Position numbers and translations under genes: made by a program. From positions 112,979-176,978 of IMG/VR virus record IMGVR_UViG_3300046804_002325: a DNA stretch of 64,000 nt. The stretch is one strand, 5' to 3'. The stretch is from a virus. Shown one piece after another: positions 8,028 through 12,122 of this stretch (within the stretch, counting starts at the first letter, position 1; every line of letters begins with the position of its first letter). Under the pieces are notes generated by a model that saw only the letters and a program-made list of their open reading frames with translations, had not been told where the DNA came from and searched no databases.

Positions 8028-8056
8028 ATTATATATCAAAAAATTTGTAGAGTCAA
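8028..8056 (-). promoter_or_regulatory. Sigma-70-type promoter inside the tRNA array
   Basis: TTGACT and TATAAT on the minus strand separated by exactly 17 bases, in the 61-base gap upstream of tRNA-Gly(TCC). It would drive the last tRNAs and possibly the GroES-like gene. Confidence 0.75.
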
Positions 8057-8080
8057 TAGTTTTTTTTAAAATATACCGTT

Positions 8081-8154
8081 TGGTGCCCCGTGACAGAATC
8101 GAACTGCCAACCTCTGATTACAAAACAGATGTTATACCACTTAACTAACAGGGC
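8081..8154 (-). tRNA. tRNA-Thr (TGT)
   Basis: Acceptor GCCCTGT/ACGGGGC (one G-T pair), anticodon loop TTTGTAA, T loop TTCGATT, discriminator A, CCA encoded. One A-C mismatch in the T stem. Confidence 0.93.
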
Positions 8155-8159
8155 AAATT

Positions 8160-8233
8160 TGGAGCGGGTAGCGAGAATCGAACTCGCAAATAAACCTTGG
8201 CAAGGTTTCAGGTTACCTTTACATCATACCCGC
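8160..8233 (-). tRNA. tRNA-Gly (GCC)
   Basis: Acceptor GCGGGTA/TACCCGC, anticodon loop TTGCCAA, T arm GCGAG/CTCGC with loop TTCGATT, discriminator T, CCA encoded. Confidence 0.95.
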
Positions 8234-8242
8234 AAAAGAGTT

Positions 8243-8271
8243 ATTATATATGCTCCACAATCATTTGTCAA
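8243..8271 (-). promoter_or_regulatory. Strong sigma-70-type promoter inside the tRNA array
   Basis: TTGACA and TATAAT, the full consensus, separated by 17 bases in the 46-base gap upstream of tRNA-Gly(GCC). It faces the minus-strand tRNAs. Confidence 0.82.
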
Positions 8272-8279
8272 GCATTATT

Positions 8280-8369
8280 TGGTGCGACTGGCCGGAATCG
8301 AACCGGCACGACCCTTTCGGAATCTTCGGATTTTAAGTCCGATGCGTCTACCTATTTCACCACAGTCGC
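8280..8369 (-). tRNA. tRNA-Leu (TAA)
   Basis: Class II tRNA with a long variable arm, acceptor GCGACTG/CAGTCGC, anticodon loop CTTAAAA, T arm GCCGG/CCGGC, discriminator A, CCA encoded. The only leucine tRNA here with the normal long variable arm. Confidence 0.95.
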
Positions 8370-8373
8370 AAAC

Positions 8374-8448
8374 TGGTCCGGCGTGCAGGAATCGAACCCA
8401 CATTAAAAGGGTAGAAGCCTTCTGTATTATCCATTATACTAACGCCAG
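8374..8448 (-). tRNA. tRNA-Arg (TCT)
   Basis: Acceptor CTGGCGT/ACGCCGG with one T-G pair, anticodon loop CTTCTAC, T loop TTCGATT, CCA encoded. Reads AGA/AGG, rare in many proteobacteria. Confidence 0.93.
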
Positions 8449-8453
8449 TTGTT

Positions 8454-8530
8454 TGGTGCCCCAAGCGAGAGTCGAACTCGCAAAATTTGGTTTCTAAGAC
8501 CAACACGTATACCAATTCCGTCATCGGGGC
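8454..8530 (-). tRNA. tRNA-Leu (TAG) with short variable loop
   Basis: Acceptor GCCCCGA/TTGGGGC, anticodon stem TTGGT/ACCAA with loop CTTAGAA, T arm GCGAG/CTCGC, CCA encoded. The D arm is of the leucine type, but the variable region is only 5 bases (ATTTT) instead of the long class II arm. The anticodon reads CUA, so it is not a stop suppressor. Confidence 0.88.
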
Positions 8531-8544
8531 AAATAAATAATCTT

Positions 8545-8733
8545 ATGTCAGAATTCAAATCAGCAGAACCTAATCTTTGGCGATATGCCGCAACTCAACC
8601 ATACATTGATAGAAAATCATATGTATGTGAGAAAACTTTTGCGCCATCTTTTCCTAAAAAAGAAAATGTTCCATTTGAACGAACTGAAATAAAACAACTT
8701 GGTGCTCCAAGAAAGAATCGAACTTTCATTTAA
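8545..8733 (+). CDS. Possible small plus-strand ORF between tRNA genes
   Basis: The 169-base gap between tRNA-Leu(TAG) and tRNA-Thr(GGT) holds a plus-strand ORF of 62 codons starting MSEFKSAEPNLWRYAATQPY and rich in Lys, Pro and Glu like a real small protein. It has no Shine-Dalgarno, runs against the tRNA operon and its last 11 codons lie inside the antisense of tRNA-Thr, which argues against it. I see no good minus-strand ORF or strong fold in this gap. Confidence 0.25.
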   Translation: MSEFKSAEPNLWRYAATQPYIDRKSYVCEKTFAPSFPKKENVPFERTEIKQLGAPRKNRTFI

Positions 8734-8773
8734 TCCTTACCATGGATTTGTTTTGCCATTAAACTATAGGAGC
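8700..8773 (-). tRNA. tRNA-Thr (GGT)
   Basis: Acceptor GCTCCTA/TTGGAGC with one T-T mismatch, anticodon stem AATCC/GGATT with loop ATGGTAA, T loop TTCGATT, CCA encoded. Confidence 0.92.
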
Positions 8774-8774
8774 A

Positions 8775-8851
8775 TGGTACCCAAGGTGGGATTCGAGCCC
8801 ACAAAAACATGTGTTTGAGACATGCACGTTTACCTATTTCGTCACTTGGGC
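8775..8851 (-). tRNA. tRNA-Leu (CAA) with short variable loop
   Basis: Acceptor GCCCAAG/CTTGGGT, anticodon stem CATGT/ACATG with loop CTCAAAC, T loop CTCGAAT, CCA encoded. Its sequence resembles tRNA-Leu(TAG) at 8454 (GTGACGAAATAGGTAAACGTG D arm region, slightly varied) and it shares the 5-base variable loop. Confidence 0.88.
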
Positions 8852-8854
8852 ATT

Positions 8855-8930
8855 TGGTGCAACCTAGAGGAATCGAACCTCTTTCAATGGTTCTTCAGAC
8901 CACCGCTATGACCACATCAGCTAAAGTTGC
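8855..8930 (-). tRNA. tRNA-Phe (GAA)
   Basis: Acceptor GCAACTT/AGGTTGC, anticodon loop CTGAAGA, T arm AGAGG/CCTCT with TTCGATT, discriminator A, CCA encoded. Confidence 0.94.
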
Positions 8931-8934
8931 ATAT

Positions 8935-9009
8935 TGGTGCATCGTGAGAGGATTGAACTCCCGACCTTCGCCTTGTAAGGGCGCAGCTCTACCGCTGAGC
9001 TAACGATGC
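8935..9009 (-). tRNA. tRNA-Val (TAC)
   Basis: Acceptor GCATCGT/ACGATGC, D arm AGCTCAGCGGTAGAGCT, anticodon loop CTTACAA, T loop TTCAATC, CCA encoded. Confidence 0.94.
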
Positions 9010-9014
9010 ATATT

Positions 9015-9088
9015 TGGGGAGATATAAGAGAATCGAACTCTTGATAACGGAATCACAACCCGTGGTTTTACCACTAAACTAATATCTC
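9015..9088 (-). tRNA. tRNA-His (GTG)
   Basis: Acceptor GAGATAT/ATATCTC, discriminator C and a G at position -1, the histidine-specific pair, anticodon loop TTGTGAT, CCA encoded. Confidence 0.95.
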
Positions 9089-9092
9089 CATA

Positions 9093-9578
9093 TTATTGTA
9101 ATGCTTCCTGTTCTGCCAAAATTCTTTTCAGTCTGTCAGCACAGAAACTTGCAGCAGGCGCATCTGGTTTAACCATAGGTGTCATGTTACATGTACCTTT
9201 GATATAACCAATTGCTTGTTGTACCACACATGAACTGCCGTGCATATCATCTTTATTTAAGTCCAAATGAACTTCAACATGATAATCTTCTAACACTTCA
9301 GCTAATGATTGGAACAATTCTGAAACCTTATATACTTCTGTCATCAGACGCATAGCAGGTTTACTTTTCTTGTGGTCATAATCTAATTCACGGTCAACAT
9401 AACCGAAAATTTTACAACCATGGCGGCCATCAATATGAACTACGACAGCCAAAGCATAATCAGCATACCAAACGCCGTTAACACGGATACGTTCAGAGTC
9501 AGCACCCAAATAAACTTTCGTATCTGGTCCTTGGTTTGCAAGGAATTGTTTGACTTCTTGTATGTCGAAATTTCTCAT
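9093..9578 (-). CDS. RNase H-fold protein of the DUF458/YkuK family
   Basis: A 161-residue protein embedded in the tRNA array. I start it at the ATG at 9578 (MRNFDIQEVKQFL) because AAAGGTG precedes it; a longer frame upstream runs through tRNA genes. The motif VYLGADSERIRVNGVWYADYALAVVV at about residues 20-45, with its acidic residue on the first strand and later acidic positions (VDRELDYDH, HLDLNKDD), is the pattern of DUF458 (YkuK), a predicted RNase H-related nuclease family. GSSCVVQQAIGYIKG and the Ala-rich end also fit. The function is unproven in any organism. Lying between tRNA-His and tRNA-Trp, it might process or cleave RNA from this operon, but that is speculation. Confidence 0.82.
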   Translation of the reverse strand: MRNFDIQEVKQFLANQGPDTKVYLGADSERIRVNGVWYADYALAVVVHIDGRHGCKIFGYVDRELDYDHKKSKPAMRLMTEVYKVSELFQSLAEVLEDYHVEVHLDLNKDDMHGSSCVVQQAIGYIKGTCNMTPMVKPDAPAASFCADRLKRILAEQEALQ

Positions 9579-9598
9579 ATCAATCACCTTTCTATAAA

Positions 9599-9672
9599 TG
9601 GCTCCCCGCCAGGGAATCGAACCCCGTCCAAAAGTTTTGGAGACTCTTGTGCTACCGGAACACTTGCGGGAA
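9599..9672 (-). tRNA. tRNA-Trp (CCA)
   Basis: Acceptor TTCCCGC/GCGGGGA, anticodon loop CTCCAAA, T arm CGGGG/CCCTG, discriminator G as in bacterial Trp tRNAs, CCA encoded. Confidence 0.94.
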
Positions 9673-9679
9673 ATAAATC

Positions 9680-9754
9680 TGGTACCCCGTGTAAGAATTG
9701 AACTTACGGCCAATGCCTTATCAAGACACTGCTCTACCACTGAGCTAACGAGGT
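9680..9754 (-). tRNA. tRNA-Ile (GAT)
   Basis: Acceptor ACCTCGT/ACGGGGT, D arm AGCTCAGTGGTAGAGC, anticodon loop TTGATAA, T loop TTCAATT, CCA encoded. Confidence 0.94.
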
Positions 9755-9958
9755 AAAATGCTCTGACATCCTGCGGCGGTAATTATAGTGTATCATCTCT
9801 TGGGTTTCCCCGCAAATCTCACACACCCTCCACCCGCTTCCCGACCAGGACCGCTCTCGTGCTGCCAACGGCCTTTCGGTTTAAAGACTACCACCCGTGT
9901 ATATCATTACACTTCTCATCCTGCGGGTCACAGTAGTGGTTGACGAGACCACACGTTC
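9755..9958 (-). ncRNA. Structured non-tRNA block A in the tRNA array
   Basis: 204 bases, GC-rich compared with the genome, without tRNA or ORF. On the minus strand the 5' half folds into hairpin GTGGT/ACCAC and a compound stem ACTAC/GTAGT, ACCCG/CGGGT, GTGT/ACAC. The 3' half has a GNRA-type hairpin (GGG-GAAA-CCC). The decamer CATCCTGCGG (plus strand) occurs twice, at 9767-9776 and 9917-9926. Possibly two processed RNAs. Confidence 0.4.
9767..9926. repeat. Direct decamer repeat CATCCTGCGG
   Basis: Two exact copies at 9767-9776 and 9917-9926, 150 bases apart, inside structured block A. They could mark repeated elements of one RNA or a recombination scar. Confidence 0.5.
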
Positions 9959-10033
9959 TGGAGGGCAATGAGAGAATCAAACTCCCGTTTCAAGGTTCGT
10001 AGCCTCGTGTATTATTCACTATACGAATCGCCC
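9959..10033 (-). tRNA. tRNA-Arg (ACG)
   Basis: Acceptor GGGCGAT/ATTGCCC, anticodon stem CGAGG/CCTTG with loop CTACGAA, T loop TTTGATT, discriminator T, CCA encoded. A34 would need TadA editing to inosine to read all CGN codons. Confidence 0.92.
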
Positions 10034-10037
10034 ATGT

Positions 10038-10112
10038 TGGTGGTTCAGGTGAGAATCGAACTCACACAAGGCACCGTATGAAGATGCTGCACTGCCACTA
10101 TGCTACTGAACC
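10038..10112 (-). tRNA. tRNA-Met (CAT), elongator-type
   Basis: Acceptor GGTTCAG/CTGAACC fully paired, anticodon stem GCATC/GGTGC with loop TTCATAC, T loop TTCGATT, CCA encoded. It could instead be an Ile2 tRNA if C34 becomes lysidine. Confidence 0.9.
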
Positions 10113-10118
10113 GAAATT

Positions 10119-10193
10119 TGGTGGACCGTGAGAGAATCGAACTCTCACCTGAGGCTTGCAAAGCCACCGTGCTCCCATTATCACTAACAGCCC
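10119..10193 (-). tRNA. tRNA-Ala (TGC)
   Basis: The acceptor GGGCTGT/ACGGTCC contains the G3-T70 wobble that marks alanine, anticodon loop TTTGCAA, discriminator A, CCA encoded. Confidence 0.95.
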
Positions 10194-10242
10194 AAATAAC
10201 TTACTACTTATCTCATTGTACGCCGCAAGTTAAGGCGAGATA
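10194..10242 (-). ncRNA. Short H-type pseudoknot element between tRNA-Pro and tRNA-Ala
   Basis: The 49-base spacer folds on the minus strand as TATCTC/GAGATA plus CGCC/GGCG with loop TTAACTTGC. The loop bases TAACTT are complementary to AAGTTA just downstream, giving a 6-bp pseudoknot. Could be a processing signal or an RNA of its own. Confidence 0.35.
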
Positions 10243-10318
10243 TGGTCTCCGTAGAGGGATTTGAACCCCCACTGCTTGGTCCCAAACCAAGAGCGCTACC
10301 AGGTTACGCTATACGGAG
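10243..10318 (-). tRNA. tRNA-Pro (TGG)
   Basis: Acceptor CTCCGTA/TACGGAG, anticodon stem CTTGG/CCAAG with loop TTTGGGA, T loop TTCAAAT, CCA encoded. Confidence 0.95.
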
Positions 10319-10323
10319 AAAAA

Positions 10324-10399
10324 TGGCTCCCTAGGTATGGATCGAACATACGACATCTTGATTAACAGTCAAGCGCAACTACCTCTGTGCTACTAGGGA
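10324..10399 (-). tRNA. tRNA-Asn (GTT)
   Basis: Acceptor TCCCTAG/CTAGGGA, anticodon stem CTTGA/TCAAG with loop CTGTTAA, T loop TTCGATC, discriminator G, CCA encoded. Confidence 0.95.
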
Positions 10400-10403
10400 A
10401 TAA

Positions 10404-10473
10404 AATCTTGAAAGTTCCGATATCACCCATCGTCACTAACAACCGTTGAGTAACCATGCATCAAAACAAGATT
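10404..10473 (-). ncRNA. Structured non-tRNA element B (7-bp closing stem)
   Basis: Between tRNA-Asn and tRNA-Asp. Closed by AATCTTG/CAAGATT (7 bp), enclosing a hairpin of paired arms GTTACT/AGTGAC extended by AAC-GGTT-GTT, and a second hairpin CGAT/ATCG. The size and 7-bp closure are tRNA-like but there is no CCA and no T arm. Confidence 0.42.
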
Positions 10474-10484
10474 ACTGTTTGCCT

Positions 10485-10559
10485 TGGCGGTCCCAAGGGG
10501 TAACGATCCCCTTCTTTATGCGTGACAGGCATACGTGCGTCCATGAACACTTTGAGACC
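10485..10559 (-). tRNA. tRNA-Asp (GTC), atypical T loop
   Basis: Acceptor GGTCTCA/TGGGACC, D stem GTGT/GCAC, anticodon stem TATGC/GCATA with loop CTGTCAC, discriminator G as in Asp tRNAs, CCA encoded. The T stem AGGGG/CCCCT is intact but the T loop is ATCGTTA instead of TTCGANN, so consensus-based finders may score it low. Confidence 0.87.
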
Positions 10560-10564
10560 TAAAT

Positions 10565-10639
10565 TGGTGCAGGGCTTTCACCTGCTGCTAATCAAACCGG
10601 GTTACGGTGATTAATCTGCCTTGATTATTCCTCAAGGAC
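10565..10639 (-). ncRNA. Structured element C: three tandem hairpins ending in ACCA
   Basis: Minus strand: CCTTGA/TCAAGG with a 7-base loop, TAATCA/TGATTA capped by CCG/CGG, and GCAGG/CCTGC with a 7-base loop, followed directly by ACCA, like the other tRNA 3' ends. No acceptor stem joins the ends, so it is not a cloverleaf. The last hairpin plus ACCA resembles a T-arm minihelix. Confidence 0.42.
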
Positions 10640-10645
10640 TTTTAT

Positions 10646-10730
10646 TGGTGGAGACGGTGTGAGTCGAACACACAATGCCAGAGGCGGCGGATTTACAGTC
10701 CACTGGGGTTACCAATTTTCCTACATCTCC
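10646..10730 (-). tRNA. tRNA-Tyr (GTA)
   Basis: Class II tRNA with extended variable arm, acceptor GGAGATG/CGTCTCC, anticodon stem GTGGA/TCCGC with loop CTGTAAA, T loop TTCGACT, CCA encoded. Confidence 0.94.
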
Positions 10731-10739
10731 ATAATTGTT

Positions 10740-10814
10740 TGGTAGGTCCACAGAGAATCGAACTCTGATTTACTGGTTAAAAGCCAGTTACTTTAGCCGT
10801 TAAGTTATGAACCC
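10740..10814 (-). tRNA. tRNA-Lys (TTT)
   Basis: Acceptor GGGTTCA/TGGACCT with G-T pairs, anticodon stem ACTGG/CCAGT with loop CTTTTAA, T loop TTCGATT, CCA encoded. Confidence 0.95.
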
Positions 10815-10830
10815 ATCTACCATATTAAAT

Positions 10831-10897
10831 CACACTAGGGTGTCACAATCGTTTCTCACCGAGACTTCTCACGGCACCGTCTGCCGATAAGATTGTG
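10831..10897 (-). ncRNA. Structured non-tRNA element D (7-bp closing stem)
   Basis: Closed by CACAATC (minus 5' side) with GATTGTG, 7 bp, enclosing hairpin CGGCA/TGCCG and a TCTC/GAGA hairpin. A short hairpin ACAC-CCTA-GTGT follows at the 3' side. No ORF. Confidence 0.42.
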
Positions 10898-10900
10898 TCC

Positions 10901-11018
10901 ACATTACAAGTCAACTAATTCCAGCACCATCGGAGGGCTTCATGTAAACTTATTCAGCGTGGGTCGGCACCCATCTTGCTACCAAATAAGCCACCTACTG
11001 GAGTTGATAACCTAATGC
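10901..11018 (-). ncRNA. Structured non-tRNA element E (about 118 nt)
   Basis: Ends pair as GCATTA/TAATGT, then TCAAC/GTTGA and CCAG/CTGG. Inside, CTTATT/AATAAG encloses AGC/GCT and TGGGT-GCCG-ACCCA, while GGCTT can alternatively pair with AAGCC. Its size is close to T4 stable RNAs C and D, which also lie in a tRNA cluster. Confidence 0.42.
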
Positions 11019-11027
11019 AATTTAATA

Positions 11028-11102
11028 TGGTACACGGTACGAGAATCGAACTCGTCTTTCCGCCTTGAAAGGGCAGCGTCCTAACCGATAGACGAACCGT
11101 GC
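11028..11102 (-). tRNA. tRNA-Glu (TTC)
   Basis: Acceptor GCACGGT/ACCGTGT, anticodon stem CTGCC/GGCGG with loop CTTTCAA, T arm ACGAG/CTCGT, CCA encoded. Confidence 0.95.
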
Positions 11103-11103
11103 A

Positions 11104-11145
11104 TATTAACTCTACAAATTTTTAAAGAACAAGATGTGTATTGTA
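11104..11145. repeat. 42-base repeat, copy 1: promoter -10 and boxA-like leader
   Basis: Identical to 11824-11865. On the minus strand it runs from TACAAT (-10) through the boxA-like GTTCTTTAAAAATTTG to TAGAGTTAATA. It lies directly upstream of tRNA-Glu. Confidence 0.9.
11115..11130 (-). promoter_or_regulatory. boxA-like antitermination element, copy 1
   Basis: GTTCTTTAAAAATTTG resembles the NusB/NusE-binding boxA of rRNA leaders (E. coli TGCTCTTTAACAA), particularly the form common before rRNA operons of Burkholderiales. It lies just after the start point of the promoter at 11140-11167, as boxA does in rrn leaders. Function inferred. Confidence 0.55.
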
Positions 11146-11167
11146 TCACAACCACATCTTTTGTCAA
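11140..11167 (-). promoter_or_regulatory. Sigma-70-type promoter for tRNA-Glu and downstream tRNAs
   Basis: TTGACA, 16 bases, TACAAT on the minus strand. The spacer and start region form an 8-bp inverted repeat (AAGATGTG/CACATCTT). No gene lies in 11103-11196 besides this promoter and its leader. Confidence 0.8.
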
Positions 11168-11196
11168 CCATCATGTTGTAAAATTACAACACAACT

Positions 11197-11273
11197 TGGA
11201 GTAGGTGACAGGAATCGAACCTGCATAAAATGGATTTGCAATCCACGGCCTAACCGTTCGGCTACACACCTAC
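11197..11273 (-). tRNA. tRNA-Cys (GCA)
   Basis: Acceptor GTAGGTG/CACCTAC fully paired, anticodon stem GTGGA/TCCAT with loop TTGCAAA, discriminator T as in Cys tRNAs, CCA encoded. Confidence 0.95.
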
Positions 11274-11279
11274 ATTGTT

Positions 11280-11371
11280 TGGTACCAGCGGTGAGAATCA
11301 AACTCACTCAAGAACGCTAATCTGGCGCTAAAAGGTGTATAAGACCTCTCTGACTACCAAGTCTCGCTGGC
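11280..11371 (-). tRNA. Unusual tRNA, anticodon TAT (Ile?), long variable arm
   Basis: Acceptor GCCAGCG/CGCTGGT, T arm GTGAG/CTCAC with loop TTTGATT, CCA encoded. The anticodon stem GAGGT/ACCTT has loop CTTATAC, anticodon TAT, which would read AUA. A class II-like arm (AGCGC/GCGTT with a 7-base loop) follows, unexpected for isoleucine. The D arm is GACT/AGTC with a 4-base loop. Identity uncertain. Confidence 0.65.
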
Positions 11372-11374
11372 ATT

Positions 11375-11463
11375 TGGTGGAGACTGTGGGAGTCGAACCC
11401 ACTCGCCGTATCACTACAACGACAGATTAGCAATCTGCTGCATTACCATCCTGCCCAATCTCC
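11375..11463 (-). tRNA. tRNA-Ser (GCT)
   Basis: Class II tRNA with long variable arm, acceptor GGAGATT/AGTCTCC, anticodon loop TTGCTAA, T arm GTGGG/CCCAC, CCA encoded. The discriminator is A rather than the usual G of bacterial Ser tRNAs. Confidence 0.93.
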
Positions 11464-11474
11464 ATAAATATTTT

Positions 11475-11567
11475 GTTAGACTGATTAACTAGCTCGGAAG
11501 GATGCCAACTTTGATAGTTTTGCTAGTTTCCTATCAAACTTGTTGAAAGCCAAATTCCCAGTCTAAC
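11475..11567 (-). ncRNA. Structured non-tRNA element F with 7-bp loop pseudoknot
   Basis: Closed by GTTAGACTG/CAGTCTAAC (9 bp), with GGAA/TTCC inside and a central hairpin TTTGATAG/CTATCAAA (8 bp). The hairpin loop (11522-11528) carries AACTAGC on the minus strand, and GCTAGTT lies near the 3' closing strand (11487-11493): a perfect 7-bp pseudoknot. The most convincing of these RNAs. Confidence 0.5.
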
Positions 11568-11572
11568 GCAAT

Positions 11573-11664
11573 TGGCGGAAAGCAGAGGAGTCGAACCCCA
11601 TCCCATTTCTGAGAACCTAGTTTTCAAGGCTAGTCGCCGGACCATCCCAGCTGCATTACTTTCC
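11573..11664 (-). tRNA. tRNA-Ser (TGA)
   Basis: Class II tRNA, acceptor GGAAAGT/GCTTTCC, anticodon loop CTTGAAA, long variable arm, T loop TTCGACT, discriminator G, CCA encoded. One C-A mismatch in the anticodon stem. Confidence 0.93.
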
Positions 11665-11670
11665 ATATAG

Positions 11671-11739
11671 AAACACACTAACACGGCTACCACACCTTAT
11701 GATGTCCTGTGACCGCACTTCAGGTTAGATAATGTGTTT
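11671..11739 (-). ncRNA. Structured non-tRNA element G (7-bp closing stem)
   Basis: Between tRNA-Ser(TGA) and tRNA-Gln. Closed by AAACACA/TGTGTTT and, after a 4-base bulge, CTAAC/GTTAG. It encloses a CCTG/CAGG hairpin and ACATC-ATAA-GGTGT. 69 nt, no ORF, no CCA. Confidence 0.42.
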
Positions 11740-11744
11740 TTATA

Positions 11745-11818
11745 TGGCACCCCCACTTGGAATCAAACCAAGACTAACAAGTTCAAAGCCTGTTGTGCTA
11801 TCACTACACCATGGAGGA
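11745..11818 (-). tRNA. tRNA-Gln (TTG)
   Basis: Acceptor TCCTCCA/TGGGGGT with T1-T72 unpaired (Gln tRNAs have a weak first pair), anticodon loop CTTTGAA, T loop TTTGATT, discriminator G, CCA encoded. First gene of the array. Confidence 0.92.
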
Positions 11819-11823
11819 ACAAT

Positions 11824-11865
11824 TATTAACTCTACAAATTTTTAAAGAACAAGATGTGTATTGTA
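11824..11865. repeat. 42-base repeat, copy 2: promoter -10 and boxA-like leader
   Basis: Identical to 11104-11145, 720 bases away. It leads directly into tRNA-Gln. The flanking sequences differ, so this is a conserved leader module, not part of a longer duplication. Confidence 0.9.
11835..11850 (-). promoter_or_regulatory. boxA-like antitermination element, copy 2
   Basis: Same GTTCTTTAAAAATTTG as copy 1, at the same distance from its promoter and 16 bases before tRNA-Gln. Confidence 0.55.
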
Positions 11866-11887
11866 ACAGAATCAAAGAATCTGGCAA
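11860..11887 (-). promoter_or_regulatory. Sigma-70-type promoter at the head of the tRNA array
   Basis: TTGCCA, 16 bases, TACAAT on the minus strand, just downstream of the terminator at 11914-11946. It starts the tRNA transcription unit as a separate operon. Confidence 0.78.
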
Positions 11888-11913
11888 CTACACTGTTGTT
11901 TTGAAACAACAAA

Positions 11914-11946
11914 CAAAAAACCCTAGTAGATTTCTCTTACTAGGGT
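11914..11946 (-). terminator. Rho-independent terminator
   Basis: Minus strand: CCCTAGTA/TACTAGGG, 8 bp with a 9-base loop, followed by six T. It ends the transcript from the promoter at 12123-12151 and insulates the tRNA operon. Confidence 0.88.
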
Positions 11947-12116
11947 CTTGTGTTTGGAGTCTTTTTAGAACTTCTGTTTTCAGTTCTCCATCTTCACACA
12001 AAACCCGAGCGACCATGAGCCATTATCGGCACTATTAATGGTGCGATACTCTGGCTGCAACGTAAAGGGTTTATGGGATATGAGAGACACTTTTTTCTTT
12101 CTAAAAAATTAAATAT
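11915..12116 (-). ncRNA. Candidate stand-alone small RNA (about 200 nt)
   Basis: A consensus-like promoter (12123-12151) and a strong terminator (11914-11946) bracket about 200 bases with no ORF longer than about ten codons. The stretch folds on its own: AAACCC/GGGTTT (12001-12006 with 12067-12072) encloses CCATTA/TAATGG, and AGAACT/AGTTCT forms a hairpin before the terminator. I recognise no known RNA family. Confidence 0.5.
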
Positions 12117-12122
12117 GTTTGT

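Noticed and set aside
8454-8530. Suppressor tRNA reading a stop codon (anticodon TAG)
   Set aside because: An anticodon written 5' TAG 3' reads CUA (leucine), not the UAG stop; no evidence of recoded stops in the genes here.
7592-9003. Several plus-strand ORFs across the tRNA array (for example 8090-8497, 8197-8406, 8809-9003)
   Set aside because: They run antisense through tRNA genes, whose conserved T arms create recurring fragments such as ESNPH or RNRT, and they have no ribosome sites.
9579-9740. N-terminal extension of the DUF458 protein
   Set aside because: The longer frame passes through tRNA-Trp and tRNA-Ile; the internal ATG at 9578 has a proper ribosome site and starts the conserved domain.
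9755-9958. RNase P or tmRNA in the GC-rich block
   Set aside because: I could not find the conserved P4/CR motifs of RNase P or the tRNA-like ends and tag ORF of tmRNA.
10404-10473. A tRNA at structured element B
   Set aside because: It has a 7-bp closing stem but no CCA, no T arm next to it and no valid anticodon loop.
10565-10639. A normal tRNA at structured element C
   Set aside because: There is an ACCA end, but no 5' strand pairs with the bases before it and no anticodon arm of 5 bp with a 7-base loop; it is listed as a separate RNA.
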